Origin: Pontiellaceae bacterium B12227
Lineage (GTDB): Bacteria; Verrucomicrobiota; Kiritimatiellia; Kiritimatiellales; Pontiellaceae
Reading direction: 5' to 3'
Assembly (NCBI GenBank): GCA_029432775.1
Contig: JAROAZ010000014.1
Location: 62,001 to 126,000, forward strand
Length of the DNA stretch: 64,000 nucleotides
This document shows positions 51,628 through 60,780 of this stretch, in pieces. The stretch's first letter is position 1. Every line of letters begins with the position of its first letter. The position numbers were made by a program, and so were the translations under genes. The notes beneath the pieces were generated by a model. That model did no database searches. It saw only the letters and a program-made list of their open reading frames with translations, and was not told where the DNA came from.

Positions 51628-53538
51628 ATGCACGAACCGACGGAACTACTGAAGGCAAAATTCGGCTTTGATACCTTTCGCGCCGGGCAGTTGGAAACCA
51701 TTGAGGTGCTGCTGGCCGGACGCAGCGCCGCCTCCATTTTTCCGACGGGCTCCGGCAAAAGTCTGTGCTATCAGTTAACCGCGCTCCTGCTGCCGGGATT
51801 GACGCTGGTGGTCTCCCCGCTGCTGGCTCTGATGAAAGACCAGATCGACAGCCTGCAGGCCAAAGGCATCGAGGCCGAACGGCTCGACTCGAGCCTGACC
51901 GAAGAAAAATATCGCGAGGTCTCCAATGCCATTCGCGGCGGGCATCTCAAGATGCTCTTTGTCTCTCCGGAGCGGCTGACCAATGAACGGTTCCTGAACC
52001 TCATCCGCGGGCTGCAGATCAGCCTTTTGGCGGTGGATGAGGCGCACTGTATTTCGGCGTGGGGGCACAACTTCCGTCCGGACTATCTCAAGCTCGCCAA
52101 AGCCGTTGAATCGCTCAACGTCGAACGTGTGCTCGCCCTCACGGCCACGGCTACCCCCAAGGTATCGGACGATATGGCTGAAGCATTTAAAATTCAGCCG
52201 GACGACGTCATCAATACCGGGTTCTATCGCCCCAATCTCGAATTCCGCGTCAGCGCCTGCAAAGGGCATGAGCGGGAAGAGCTGCTGGTGAAGCGTCTGA
52301 AGGAGCGTCCGCCCGGGCCCGCCATCGTGTATGTCCATCTTCAGAAGGATGCAGAAAATGTGGCGAAGCTACTCGTTGAAAACGGCTTTAACGCCGCGCC
52401 GTATCACGCGGGGTTGCCCAACGAAAAACGCGTTGCCACGCAGGAAGCTTTTATGGGCGGGAAGATCCCCATCATCTGCGCCACCATTGCATTCGGCATG
52501 GGCGTCGATAAAGCGGACATCCGCTATGTCTACCATTATCATCTGGCCAAAGGCTTCGAGAGCTATCTCCAGGAAACCGGCCGCGCCGGGCGCGACGGTG
52601 CCCCCTCGGTCTGCGAGCTGTTTGCCTGTGCGGACGATTGCACCACGCTTGAAAACTTTGTCTATGGCGACACGCCCGACCTCACGGGCATCACCAGCCT
52701 TGTCAACGAAGTGCTCGATGCCGGCGAGGAGATCGATATCACCGCTCGCGAGCTGGCCTCCGCCCACGATATCCGCCAGCTGGTCGTCAGTACGTTGCTC
52801 ACCCATTTGGAGCTCTTCGGCATCATTCAGTTCGACGGCTACTACTACAGCGACATCCGCTTTGCCGCGCTTCGGCCAAGCTCCGAAATTCTGGCGGGGT
52901 ATTCCGAAAGTCAGGTCCCTTTCCTGAAGAAGATTTTTGCCAGCTGCCAGAAGGCGCGCAAATGGATCACGCTCGATATGGATGCTGCGATTGAACGCAC
53001 CGGTCAGCCCCGCGCCGTCATTATCCGCGCGATTGAAAGCCTGCAGGATGAAAAGCACATCACGCTCCAGATGGCGGGCTATCGCCAGCGCTTCAAACGA
53101 ATCCAACCGACCGTCAATCGACCGGAACTTTGCCAAAAACTAAACGACCTGTTCGCTCAGCATGAACAGCTGGAAATTGACCGGATCGATGCGATGGTGG
53201 CCTATGCCGAGGAAGATACGTGTTTGACCAATCAGCTGCTGTCCTACTTCGGTGAGCCCATCGAACCCTGCGGGCATTGCGGCGTCTGTTTGGGCGATGC
53301 TCCGGTTCACCTTCCCAGACGGAACGCGCCGGACATTGACTTGGCGGTGTTGACTAAAATTGAAGAACTCGCACTGCAGCATCCCAAAGCCCTCGGCCAG
53401 CCGCGTCAGCAGGCCCGCTTCCTCTGCGGGCTGAATTCGCCGGCCGTCTCAGCCAAACGCGGCCTTCGGGGAAATCCGCTGTTCGGCTCCTGCGCCCATA
53501 TTCCGTTCAAGGACCTGCACTCACAACTGGTCGGGTAA
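51628..53538 (+). CDS. recQ: RecQ-family ATP-dependent DNA helicase
   Basis: 636 residues. Motif [14 protein letters not shown], motif [23 protein letters not shown], and motif [12 protein letters not shown] define a RecQ helicase (3-prime to 5-prime). The zinc-binding cysteines lie in [28 protein letters not shown] sequence near residues 530-555. A typical HRDC domain is not evident; the tail of about 80 residues ends [21 protein letters not shown] precedes the ATG. Probably co-transcribed with the ThuA-ankyrin gene. Confidence 0.93.
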   Translation: MHEPTELLKAKFGFDTFRAGQLETIEVLLAGRSAASIFPTGSGKSLCYQLTALLLPGLTLVVSPLLALMKDQIDSLQAKGIEAERLDSSLTEEKYREVSNAIRGGHLKMLFVSPERLTNERFLNLIRGLQISLLAVDEAHCISAWGHNFRPDYLKLAKAVESLNVERVLALTATATPKVSDDMAEAFKIQPDDVINTGFYRPNLEFRVSACKGHEREELLVKRLKERPPGPAIVYVHLQKDAENVAKLLVENGFNAAPYHAGLPNEKRVATQEAFMGGKIPIICATIAFGMGVDKADIRYVYHYHLAKGFESYLQETGRAGRDGAPSVCELFACADDCTTLENFVYGDTPDLTGITSLVNEVLDAGEEIDITARELASAHDIRQLVVSTLLTHLELFGIIQFDGYYYSDIRFAALRPSSEILAGYSESQVPFLKKIFASCQKARKWITLDMDAAIERTGQPRAVIIRAIESLQDEKHITLQMAGYRQRFKRIQPTVNRPELCQKLNDLFAQHEQLEIDRIDAMVAYAEEDTCLTNQLLSYFGEPIEPCGHCGVCLGDAPVHLPRRNAPDIDLAVLTKIEELALQHPKALGQPRQQARFLCGLNSPAVSAKRGLRGNPLFGSCAHIPFKDLHSQLVG

Positions 53539-53765
53539 CTATACCAGCTGAGTATTGGGCGCCGAGGCCGGCGCCGCTCCAGCATTTTCAATGGTTGGGA
53601 AAGGTAGAGCTGGTTTGCACCAACCTTGTTGGTATCGATGATGTGGCGGGAATTTATCATCGTAATCTTCCTGGAAAAAAGAATACCCCTGATGCCTCCT
53701 TCGAATTTGGACGGCGTCTGGATGCGGACTCCTTATGTCGGAACAGGTCCCTTATTTATCAGCAA
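53539..53765. other. Gap after recQ
   Basis: No convincing gene. It starts with a GC-rich GGCGCC-flanked hairpin (53560-53577) and a two-mismatch palindrome (53586-53600). A minus-strand frame at 53406-53660 has an AGGAAG before its ATG but overlaps recQ by 130 bases and resembles nothing. Confidence 0.5.
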
Positions 53766-53963
53766 CTACTGATACGGGGCATATGGACTACCGAACGGGT
53801 ATGTACCTTGCCACTCGAATGGAGTATTCATGACTGTAAAAAACACCAGCGCTGCAACGCGGACAATCAGCAATGTTATTCCGATCCCTGCCCGGAAATG
53901 GCGGCTGTGAAGAAGCTCGCTGACGTGCTGGTCCCAGTGCTTTACCGTGGTCGCCGGATGCAT
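53766..53963 (-). CDS. Small single-helix membrane protein, unknown
   Basis: 65 residues. A strong SD (AGAAGGAG) lies 9 bases before the ATG at 53963 (an ATG at 53972 touches the SD). The sequence has a polar N-terminus (MHPATTVKHWDQHVSELLHSR), one membrane helix (GIGITLLIVRVAALVFFTVM) and a proline/aromatic tail (YPFGSPYAPYQ). The SD and clean helix favour a real gene over the antisense frame on the plus strand. Function unknown. Confidence 0.5.
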   Translation of the reverse strand: MHPATTVKHWDQHVSELLHSRHFRAGIGITLLIVRVAALVFFTVMNTPFEWQGTYPFGSPYAPYQ

Positions 53964-54169
53964 TTTCAGCATCTCCTTCTAAAAGAATTAGAGTCAAATT
54001 CCGGACAAACGAGTAATCTTTCTTTCGTATTTTTTGAACCCTTTACTGGATGGATTGCTGAAAAACGGATAGAATTTTTCACCTATTCGAAAGCATGTGG
54101 GGGATTGAGGTCCCCTTTTCCTCGATGAACAATACGCAAGATGTCGTGAAAAAAAAGGAGCGTTTTAAA

Positions 54170-55006
54170 ATGAAAAAAGTAGGCTTGGCTTTGGGCGGGG
54201 GCGGCGCACGTGGATTGGCGCATATCCCCATGTTGGAGACGTTGGAAGCGTTTGGGATTAAGCCGGCGGCAATTTCCGGTACGAGCATTGGCTCTATTGT
54301 GGGAGCGTTGTATGCATCGGGCAAAAACGCGGAGAAGATTCGTGAGCGCCTGAAGCAGTTTTTGCTGTTGAAAGATGAATCGCTGGCGGACCGTTTAAGT
54401 AAGACGCCGCATTTGTTGACCTGGCTTTCGGTGATGCGGGTTGAGAAGGGGCGCGGCGGCTTGATTAATACGGATAACTTCCTGAAATTTCTGTTGGAGG
54501 AAATCGGCGTTGAAACCTTTGAAGAACTCGAGATTCCACTGCAGGTGGTGGCCACCGATTTCTGGACGGGCGAGGAAGTGGTTTTTGATTCCGGTCCCTT
54601 GCGCCCGGCGATTCAGGCCAGTATGGCGGTGCCGGGCGTTTTTGCGCCGGTCGAATGCGATGAGCGTGTTTTGGTGGATGGCGGCATTGTGAACAATGTG
54701 CCGTTTGATCTGCTGACCGATTCCTGCGATTTCACCATTGCGGTGGATGTGGCACCCACACGTGATCCCGGAGAGGCTGCGGCGCCGGCACTGATGGATT
54801 CGGTGTTAGGCATGTTTGATATGTTGATTGAAAAGGTGATGGATCAGAAGCGGGCAGCATCGACCGCAGATATTTATATTTTACCCAAACTGGTTGGGGT
54901 GCGTGTGCTGGATGTGGATAAGCTGGAAGCAGTCTATGAAATGGCGAAACCCGCCGCCGACGAGTTGCGCGAACAATTGATACAGCACGGCTTTCGCGAG
55001 CAGTAA
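54170..55006 (+). CDS. Patatin-like phospholipase (NTE/RssA family)
   Basis: 278 residues. LGGGGARG (residues 8-15) is the oxyanion loop, GTSIG (37-41) has the catalytic Ser, and VDGGIVNN near 169 has the catalytic Asp. It should hydrolyse lipid acyl chains in the cytoplasm or at the inner membrane. The ATG at 54170 lies 9 bases after AAAAGGAG; the frame is open upstream but without similarity. A stretch of CGCAAAGGTGCAGAGACCGCAGAG-like drifting words lies after the gene (55058-55081). Confidence 0.93.
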   Translation: MKKVGLALGGGGARGLAHIPMLETLEAFGIKPAAISGTSIGSIVGALYASGKNAEKIRERLKQFLLLKDESLADRLSKTPHLLTWLSVMRVEKGRGGLINTDNFLKFLLEEIGVETFEELEIPLQVVATDFWTGEEVVFDSGPLRPAIQASMAVPGVFAPVECDERVLVDGGIVNNVPFDLLTDSCDFTIAVDVAPTRDPGEAAAPALMDSVLGMFDMLIEKVMDQKRAASTADIYILPKLVGVRVLDVDKLEAVYEMAKPAADELREQLIQHGFREQ

Positions 55007-55168
55007 GTCGGCAAGCAAGGCGCGAAATAATTGCACTGAGCTTAGAATCATTCCTCTCGCAAAGGTGCAGAGACCGCAGAGTCAATCATGAGTTTTTGAA
55101 GGATTAGATCCTTTTGCCTCCTTTTAGTTTGTCCCCGCATCGCCAGAGACGGTGGGGGACAATATGTT

Positions 55169-56134
55169 CTAACCGGATGACTCATTCACTAAAACGGATA
55201 TTGGTTTAGCGGACGGAGCCCTTTTCAAGCTGGTCATCAAAACGCTGGCCGTCAGAATCAGGCCGGCCCCGGCCATCTGTGCGCCGGAGCAGGGTTCCCC
55301 GAAAAAGAGGATCCCGCCGGCCATGATGGTAACCGGTGCGCAGAGCGCCATCAGACTGCCTTCGGTTACGGGCAGATATTTATACCCGAATGTCATGAGC
55401 AACTGACCGACCGAAGCCATCACGCCGCTGAGCAGCATGGCGGTCAGGTTGGACGATTCGATGGGCGGTCCGGTCTGCTGAAGCAGGGCCGGTCCACAGC
55501 CGATCAATAAGCCAAAAAAGCATTGTGCGGCATAGATGGTTGAGCTGTGCTCGGTGCGCGTCAGCTTCCGGATATAGACTACCACGATGGCGGCCAGCAC
55601 GGCACCGATCAATCCGATGATGACATAGAGCAGGGGCGGCGCGGACGCACCGGTCAGCCCGGTCATGATAAACATACCGATCATGGCCATCAGCATGAGG
55701 CCGACCTGTTTCAGGGTCAGTTGCTCTTTCAGATAGATGCAGGCGAAGAGCGGGGCCAACACCACATAGGTGGTGCTGATGAAGGTGGATACCCCGGCAC
55801 CGAGCTTTGGAATGGTGGCATAAAAGAGATACACCCCCATGCAACCGAGCACGCCCCGCATCATGAGATCGGTATTACGGATGAGCTGCAGGGGTTTGAA
55901 TTGCCCTCTGGGCAGATAGATGACGGTCACTATAGCCAACCCGATGCCGTAGCGCATGCAGGTGGCGATCCAGATGCTGCCCGCAATGCCGGCGGACCGG
56001 AGCATCAGTACGCTGACGGTGAACGCCGCAACGGCGCCGAGCATCAGTAAGATGCCTTTTGCACGCGTTGAGGCCTCCTCGTTTAAGGGTTGGCCGTTGA
56101 GAGGGCTCGGGGTTTGTATGCTGGATGTTTTCAT
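55169..56134 (-). CDS. EamA/DMT-family transporter
   Basis: 321 residues with ten membrane helices in two EamA halves (about 27-150 and 170-300). The first helices read AKGILLMLGAVAAFTVSVLML and GIAGSIWIATCMRYGIGLAIV, and the ends of each half have the usual V-L-A-P-L-F and ILFFGEP motifs. It is likely an exporter or importer of small metabolites, with no substrate visible. It converges with the patatin gene; the gap contains an imperfect GTCCCC/GGGGAC hairpin. Confidence 0.88.
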   Translation of the reverse strand: MKTSSIQTPSPLNGQPLNEEASTRAKGILLMLGAVAAFTVSVLMLRSAGIAGSIWIATCMRYGIGLAIVTVIYLPRGQFKPLQLIRNTDLMMRGVLGCMGVYLFYATIPKLGAGVSTFISTTYVVLAPLFACIYLKEQLTLKQVGLMLMAMIGMFIMTGLTGASAPPLLYVIIGLIGAVLAAIVVVYIRKLTRTEHSSTIYAAQCFFGLLIGCGPALLQQTGPPIESSNLTAMLLSGVMASVGQLLMTFGYKYLPVTEGSLMALCAPVTIMAGGILFFGEPCSGAQMAGAGLILTASVLMTSLKRAPSAKPISVLVNESSG

Positions 56135-56477
56135 GGTCGGTTCTCCGCAGGCCGGCGTTCCTGCAGAACCTACCTAGCCGTCAAACCACGAAATAAAAAG
56201 AGGGGAGACCTAAAGGGGGAAGAAGAAACGCCGAGCACTTAAGCTGCTTTACAGCGCAGCCATGCAAAGATCATCACGATTGAATTTTAAACCGTGCTCT
56301 GCGGTTTCAGGTTGCGCATTGCATTTCTCATTAGGCGGGAACCCATAGACAACACGGTTTGAATGCAGGTCCTGACCGTGAAAGCTTCCTGTGGGCAGAA
56401 TTATGACAAAAGATTCATGCAACAGTCCGCTGCCCCGGCCGTTTTTCTGGCATAACCTCCAGAAAAAGGAGCGGGTC

Positions 56478-58004
56478 ATGAAGGTTAAATACATCGTATT
56501 AGTTACGGCTTTTCTTTGTCTGGGAGCATCGGCTCAACAAACCAACGTGTTGCTGATCATTGCCGACGATCTGGGGATCGACAGCCTGGCGGCGTTCAAC
56601 AACGACCCGACGGCATCGTTGCCGCCGACGCCGACGATCGACAATATTCAGTCGAACGGTATCACCTTCACGCGCTACTATTCCTATTCCACCTGCTCGC
56701 CGACCCGCTCAGCCATCCTGACCGGGCGCTATGCCTACCGAACCGGTGTCTATTCTCCTCAGGACAACAATTTGATGGCGAACGAATTCACGCTGCCGGA
56801 TGCGTTAATTGGATCAGGCGTGATTTCAAACCGGCTTGCGCAGGTCGGCAAGTGGCATCTGGGCAATGACGCAAACTCTCCGAAGAGCATTGGCGGGTGG
56901 CCTCATTTTTCCGGTGCACTCGGTGGTGGACTGCCGGATTTTTACAGTTGGCAGAAAACCGTCAACGGAACCACAATCAACGCTTACTCGGTTTATGCCA
57001 CCACCGACAATGTGAACGATGCTGAAGCCTGGATCGACGCACAGGGAACCAACTCCTGGTTCCTGTGGTTGGCGTTTAATGCCCCGCACACGCCGCTTCA
57101 GCGGCCGCCTAATGATCTGCACGACTACGATGGCATTACCGATGACGGGGAAGATGATTCGCGTCCGCATTTTGAAGCGATGGTGCAGGCCATGGACACC
57201 GAAATCGCCCGGCTTCTCAACAGTGTAGACTTGTCGGAAACCACTGTGATCTTTATGGGCGATAACGGCACGGCGCGTAATGTGCTTCAGCCGCCCTTTC
57301 CGAACGGGAGGCGAGGTCATCATGGCAAAGGCACGGCCTACGAAGGCGGAATCCGCGTGCCGCTATTGATCTGCGGCGCGGCGGTCAGCAACGGACTCGA
57401 GAACACCGTTTATGACGGGGCGCTGCACTCGGTCGATTTGTACGGCACCATTCTGGAGCTCTTCGGGGTGGATATCGCCGATGTGGTACCGGAAGAGCTG
57501 GTCTACGACTCGCGTTCATTTTTTGATGTGCTCGGAGGCAATGCCTATGCACGGGATCCAGCTGAGATTATGGTCGACAATGCATTTGGTATCAATTCGG
57601 CCCAAAGCATCATGGAGGGCGACTTTAAGTATATCGGATTTACTAACGGGACGGAGGAGTTATACAACGTGACATTGGATCTGCCGGAATCGGTCAATCT
57701 CTTATCCGGCACGCTCACGCCGATAGAACAGACTGCCTATGAGAGTCTGACCAACCGGCTCGCGACTTATATCAACACGCCGCAGCTCTATTCCGGATAT
57801 TTGGACGGCAGCGGCGGATTCAATGTAGAAATCGGCTGGTTCGACAACGAGGGCTTCACTCTTTACCGCACCGACCATCTCGTTTCCAATGATTGGAATA
57901 TAGTTGCCGGGCAGGAATTCGAGGACAACGGTACCGCCGCTCTCATCCTGCGGGATCCTGTTCCTCCAGGCTCGAATGCATTTTATCGGGTCACTACACC
58001 GTAA
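56478..58004 (+). CDS. Secreted S1-family sulfatase with C-terminal STNL-type module
   Basis: 508 residues. A signal peptide (MKVKYIVLVTAFLCLGASA) precedes NVLLIIADDLGID, the C-S-P-T-R activation motif near residue 73, GKWHLGN and FMGDNGTA. The enzyme core closely resembles the sulfatase half of the fusion at 6517 (IGGWPHFSGALGG, TTDNVNDAEAWIDAQGTNSWF). The last 70 residues form a small beta module with FTLYRTDHLVSNDWN and AFYRV, akin to the tail of the beta-helix protein at 8867. AAAGGAGCGGG precedes the ATG. A perfect palindrome falls in the SNDWN codons. Confidence 0.93.
   Translation: MKVKYIVLVTAFLCLGASAQQTNVLLIIADDLGIDSLAAFNNDPTASLPPTPTIDNIQSNGITFTRYYSYSTCSPTRSAILTGRYAYRTGVYSPQDNNLMANEFTLPDALIGSGVISNRLAQVGKWHLGNDANSPKSIGGWPHFSGALGGGLPDFYSWQKTVNGTTINAYSVYATTDNVNDAEAWIDAQGTNSWFLWLAFNAPHTPLQRPPNDLHDYDGITDDGEDDSRPHFEAMVQAMDTEIARLLNSVDLSETTVIFMGDNGTARNVLQPPFPNGRRGHHGKGTAYEGGIRVPLLICGAAVSNGLENTVYDGALHSVDLYGTILELFGVDIADVVPEELVYDSRSFFDVLGGNAYARDPAEIMVDNAFGINSAQSIMEGDFKYIGFTNGTEELYNVTLDLPESVNLLSGTLTPIEQTAYESLTNRLATYINTPQLYSGYLDGSGGFNVEIGWFDNEGFTLYRTDHLVSNDWNIVAGQEFEDNGTAALILRDPVPPGSNAFYRVTTP
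57884..57898. repeat. Dispersed palindrome, perfect copy
   Basis: TTCCAATGATTGGAA near the 3-prime end of the third sulfatase, read as SNDWN. Confidence 0.85.
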
Positions 58005-58010
58005 CAAGGG

Positions 58011-58079
58011 CAGGGACGCTTCGATGAAGCGGGTCGCGAGCCATACGATCGTGCGGTGCTTTCGTTGAAAGTGCGCTGC
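58011..58079. repeat. Degenerate REP-like doublet
   Basis: CGCTTC-GAT-GAAGCG (58017-58031) and a weaker CTTTC/GAAAG hairpin (about 58058-58076) preceded by GGGCAGGG resemble the two hairpins at 14162-14246. It lies just after the third sulfatase gene and before a perfect palindrome. Confidence 0.5.
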
Positions 58080-58082
58080 TTT

Positions 58083-58097
58083 TTCCAATCATTGGAA
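58083..58097. repeat. Dispersed palindrome, perfect intergenic copy
   Basis: TTCCAATCATTGGAA with flanking TT and AA, between two convergent genes, just after the REP-like hairpins. Confidence 0.85.
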
Positions 58098-58187
58098 AAA
58101 CTGTACAGGCCATGTTCCCGTAGTAGCGGGCGATTTACATACCTGTTTGTGAAGCGACCATCCTTTGTTCATCAAAACAAGAACGCA

Positions 58188-58865
58188 TCAAGGACTCGGG
58201 ACGATGGCCTGATTGTCTGCGGAGAGCGGGGCCGCAGTTTCTCTGGTCAGCCTGACTCTTATCTCCTCCTGCTCGCAGAGGCCGGAGCCGACTTCGCGGG
58301 CGACCCAGGAAATGAGCTTCATCTTTTTACGGAAAAAGCTGCGGGTGAGCCCGATTTTGTGGGAGGAGCGGGTCAGCCAGCTATGCGGCCAGGCGTGAAC
58401 CTTTACGGAGTAGACGATGCCGGCGGGGCCGGCGTCAACAACCTGCAGATGAATCACGACATCGTACTTTCCAAAGAAACGTTTGCCGCTGGCCATGACG
58501 ATGTAGTCGAATGAAAACTCATCGGTTTGTTTGCGGTAAAGTTCAGAGATGTCGGTGCGCAGCCCTTTTTCGTTAACGTAGTAATATTCGCCGGGCCCTT
58601 TTCCAATGATTGGAAAATCGACTTCCCCGTTATTGGAAATCGAGCGGACAAATTCATCCTGCATGGCATGAATGAGGTCGTTGTTTTCCAGAACGGTGCA
58701 GGCAGTTTTGAATTTGATGGGCAGCACTTCGCTCGTGCCCAGCCGGATGCACTTTTTCTGAAGGACTTCGAGGGCAACCGGATTTGAAACCAATTCAGCG
58801 GTGCCTTTTGCAAAGGCACCGCTTGCGATCAGGATAGCGACAATCTGGAACAGCAGACGTTTCAT
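58188..58865 (-). CDS. Secreted protein of unknown function
   Basis: 225 residues with a signal peptide (MKRLLFQIVAILIASGAFA). The mature part is rich in beta-type stretches (YDVVIHLQVVDAGPAGIVYSVKVHAW) and has a single CEQEE element near the C-terminus. No family recognised. It lies 51 bases after the cysI stop, on the same minus strand, so it may be the last gene of the cysJI unit. A perfect palindrome encodes FPIIGK. Confidence 0.75.
   Translation of the reverse strand: MKRLLFQIVAILIASGAFAKGTAELVSNPVALEVLQKKCIRLGTSEVLPIKFKTACTVLENNDLIHAMQDEFVRSISNNGEVDFPIIGKGPGEYYYVNEKGLRTDISELYRKQTDEFSFDYIVMASGKRFFGKYDVVIHLQVVDAGPAGIVYSVKVHAWPHSWLTRSSHKIGLTRSFFRKKMKLISWVAREVGSGLCEQEEIRVRLTRETAAPLSADNQAIVPSP
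58601..58615. repeat. Dispersed palindrome, perfect copy
   Basis: TTCCAATGATTGGAA in the unknown secreted protein gene, read as FPIIGK on the minus strand. Confidence 0.85.
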
Positions 58866-58916
58866 TGAACGGTATTAGACGGTAAGACCAGTCCGCCGTT
58901 CAACACGCAACGTTAA

Positions 58917-60641
58917 TTAAATGCCGCTGGAGATGAAGCCTTCGGGGTTCTTGTGGAAGTCGCGGCCGTCATAGATGGCCGGAACCACATCGGTGCGGAC
59001 GAGGTAGTCGCCGAATCCTTCGCCTTTGTTCCGCTCGTTGGAATAGCTCTCAATGAGCGGTTCCAGGGTCTGGAGAATTTCGTCTTCGCCGATGTTCTCT
59101 TTGTAGAGCTTCACGAGGCGGGTGCCTTTACCGTCGCCGCCGAGGTACAGATTGTATTTCCCGGGCGCTTTACCCACAAAGGCGATTTCCGCCAGGAAGG
59201 GGCGGGCGCAGCCGTTCGGGCAGCCGGTCATACGAACCACGATGGGCTGCTCGGAAAGACCGTATTTGTCGACGATCACTTCCAGCTTACCAATCAGATC
59301 GGGCAGATAGCGTTCGGCTTCGGCCATGGCCAGCGTGCAGGTCGGGAAGGCCACACAGGCCATGCTGTTCTGGCGAAGTACACTGGCTTCCTTGCGTAGC
59401 AGTCCGTTTTCAATAGCCAGTTTTTCCACTTTGGCTTTCTTGCTCTTGGCGACCTGCGCCACAATCAGGTTCTGCGTGGCGGTCATGCGGAAATCTCCGC
59501 CGTGCAGATCGGCAATTTTCAGCAGGCCGGTGAGCATCTGGGGGCCGTCTTCTTTGTCGGTAATCCGTCCGTGTTCGATGAACAGGGTCAGGTTCCAGGT
59601 GCCGTCGGCATTTTCCACCCAGCCGAAGCGGTCGGAATGCATGGTGAATTCATAGGGTACTTCTTCGGCGAATTTCACGCCGGAACGCTCTTCCACGTGG
59701 CCTTTGAAAACATCGGTGCCCAGGTCGTCGATCGTATATTTCAGACGCGCATGTTTGCGGTTGGTGCGGTCGCCGAAATCGCGCTGGGTGGTCACAATGG
59801 CTTCCGCGATTTTGCAAATGTCTTTCTTGGCAATGAAGCCCAGGCTTTTGGCAATCTGCGGATAGGTGTCGGTTTCGCCATGGGTGGAGCCCATGCCGCC
59901 GCCGGCGAGGATGTTGTAGCCTTTGAGTTTGCCGTCTTCGATGATGGCGACATAGCTGAGGTCGTTTCCGTTCACGTCCACGTCGTTATGCGGCGGGATG
60001 GCGACGGCGATCTTGAATTTGCGGGGCAGGTAGGTGTCGCCGTAGATGGGCTCCTTCTCCTCTTCAAAGTTGACGATCTTTTCTTTATCCAGCCAGATTT
60101 CGTGATAGGCGGCGGTGCTCGGCAGCAGGTGCTGACTGATGGCCACAGCGTCATCATAGATTTCTTTATGGAGCGCGGACTGAACCGGGTTGGTGTTGCA
60201 GAGCACGTTACGGTTTACATCCCCGCAGGCCGCGATGGAATCGATCATCGCTTTGTTGATACCCTGGATGAGCGGCTTCACGTTGTGCTTGAGTATGCCG
60301 TGATACTGGAAGGTCTGGCGGGTGGTGAGTCGGAGTCCGCCGCCGGTGAGTTCGCGGGCAACGGTATCGATGGCTTTCCACTGTTCGGCTTTAATGACGC
60401 CGCCCGGAACACGGGCACGGAGCATGAAGCTGAAAAGCGGTTCCAATTTCTGGTGACGGCGCTCGTCACGAATATCACGGTCGTCCTGCTGATAGAACCC
60501 GTGGAATTTAGTCAGCTGGGTGTCGTCGAGGGGCAGTGCGCCGGTGGTGCGGTCCTGCAGTCCTTCTTCAATGGTTCCGCGCAGATGACGGCTGCGGGCT
60601 TTGATGTGTTCGACTTCAGTAAGTTGTTTTTCGTCGTTCAT
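58917..60641 (-). CDS. cysI: Assimilatory sulfite reductase, hemoprotein subunit
   Basis: 574 residues. It reduces sulfite to sulfide with siroheme and a [4Fe-4S] cluster, taking electrons from the CysJ flavoprotein. The cluster cysteines lie in CVAFPTC (near residue 427) and TGCPNGC (near 472). LRLTTRQTFQYHG and GDVNRNVLC are further family elements. AAGGAG lies 6 bases before the ATG at 60641; an upstream in-frame ATG at 60689 extends it without similarity. It follows cysJ after a repeat-filled 139-base gap. Confidence 0.96.
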   Translation of the reverse strand: MNDEKQLTEVEHIKARSRHLRGTIEEGLQDRTTGALPLDDTQLTKFHGFYQQDDRDIRDERRHQKLEPLFSFMLRARVPGGVIKAEQWKAIDTVARELTGGGLRLTTRQTFQYHGILKHNVKPLIQGINKAMIDSIAACGDVNRNVLCNTNPVQSALHKEIYDDAVAISQHLLPSTAAYHEIWLDKEKIVNFEEEKEPIYGDTYLPRKFKIAVAIPPHNDVDVNGNDLSYVAIIEDGKLKGYNILAGGGMGSTHGETDTYPQIAKSLGFIAKKDICKIAEAIVTTQRDFGDRTNRKHARLKYTIDDLGTDVFKGHVEERSGVKFAEEVPYEFTMHSDRFGWVENADGTWNLTLFIEHGRITDKEDGPQMLTGLLKIADLHGGDFRMTATQNLIVAQVAKSKKAKVEKLAIENGLLRKEASVLRQNSMACVAFPTCTLAMAEAERYLPDLIGKLEVIVDKYGLSEQPIVVRMTGCPNGCARPFLAEIAFVGKAPGKYNLYLGGDGKGTRLVKLYKENIGEDEILQTLEPLIESYSNERNKGEGFGDYLVRTDVVPAIYDGRDFHKNPEGFISSGI

Positions 60642-60729
60642 TCTGAACTCCTTAAAATCGTGACTCGTGATTATTGAGCCGTGATTCATAAATTAGTACT
60701 TGGCACTTCGTTTCAATTTCTTTTCTGTA

Positions 60730-60778
60730 TTTCACGTTTCACGTTTCACGTTTCACGTTTCACGTTTCACGTTTCACG
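60730..60778. repeat. Tandem heptamer repeat, seven copies of TTTCACG
   Basis: Seven uninterrupted TTTCACG units (CGTGAAA on the minus strand) lie between cysJ and cysI, directly after the cysJ stop. Related CGTGACT, CGTGATT and CGTGATT words on the plus strand occur at 60658-60690, so the region is another drifting-word inverted arrangement. Confidence 0.85.
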
Positions 60779-60780
60779 TT

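Noticed and set aside
53595..54128. Plus-strand frame of 177 codons between recQ and the patatin gene
   Set aside because: Composition looks random with scattered Cys and Trp, there is no SD, and its end overlaps the patatin leader. The opposite strand has a better small gene.
60730..60778. TTTCACG repeats as a CRISPR array
   Set aside because: Units are 7 bases with no spacers and there are no cas genes.
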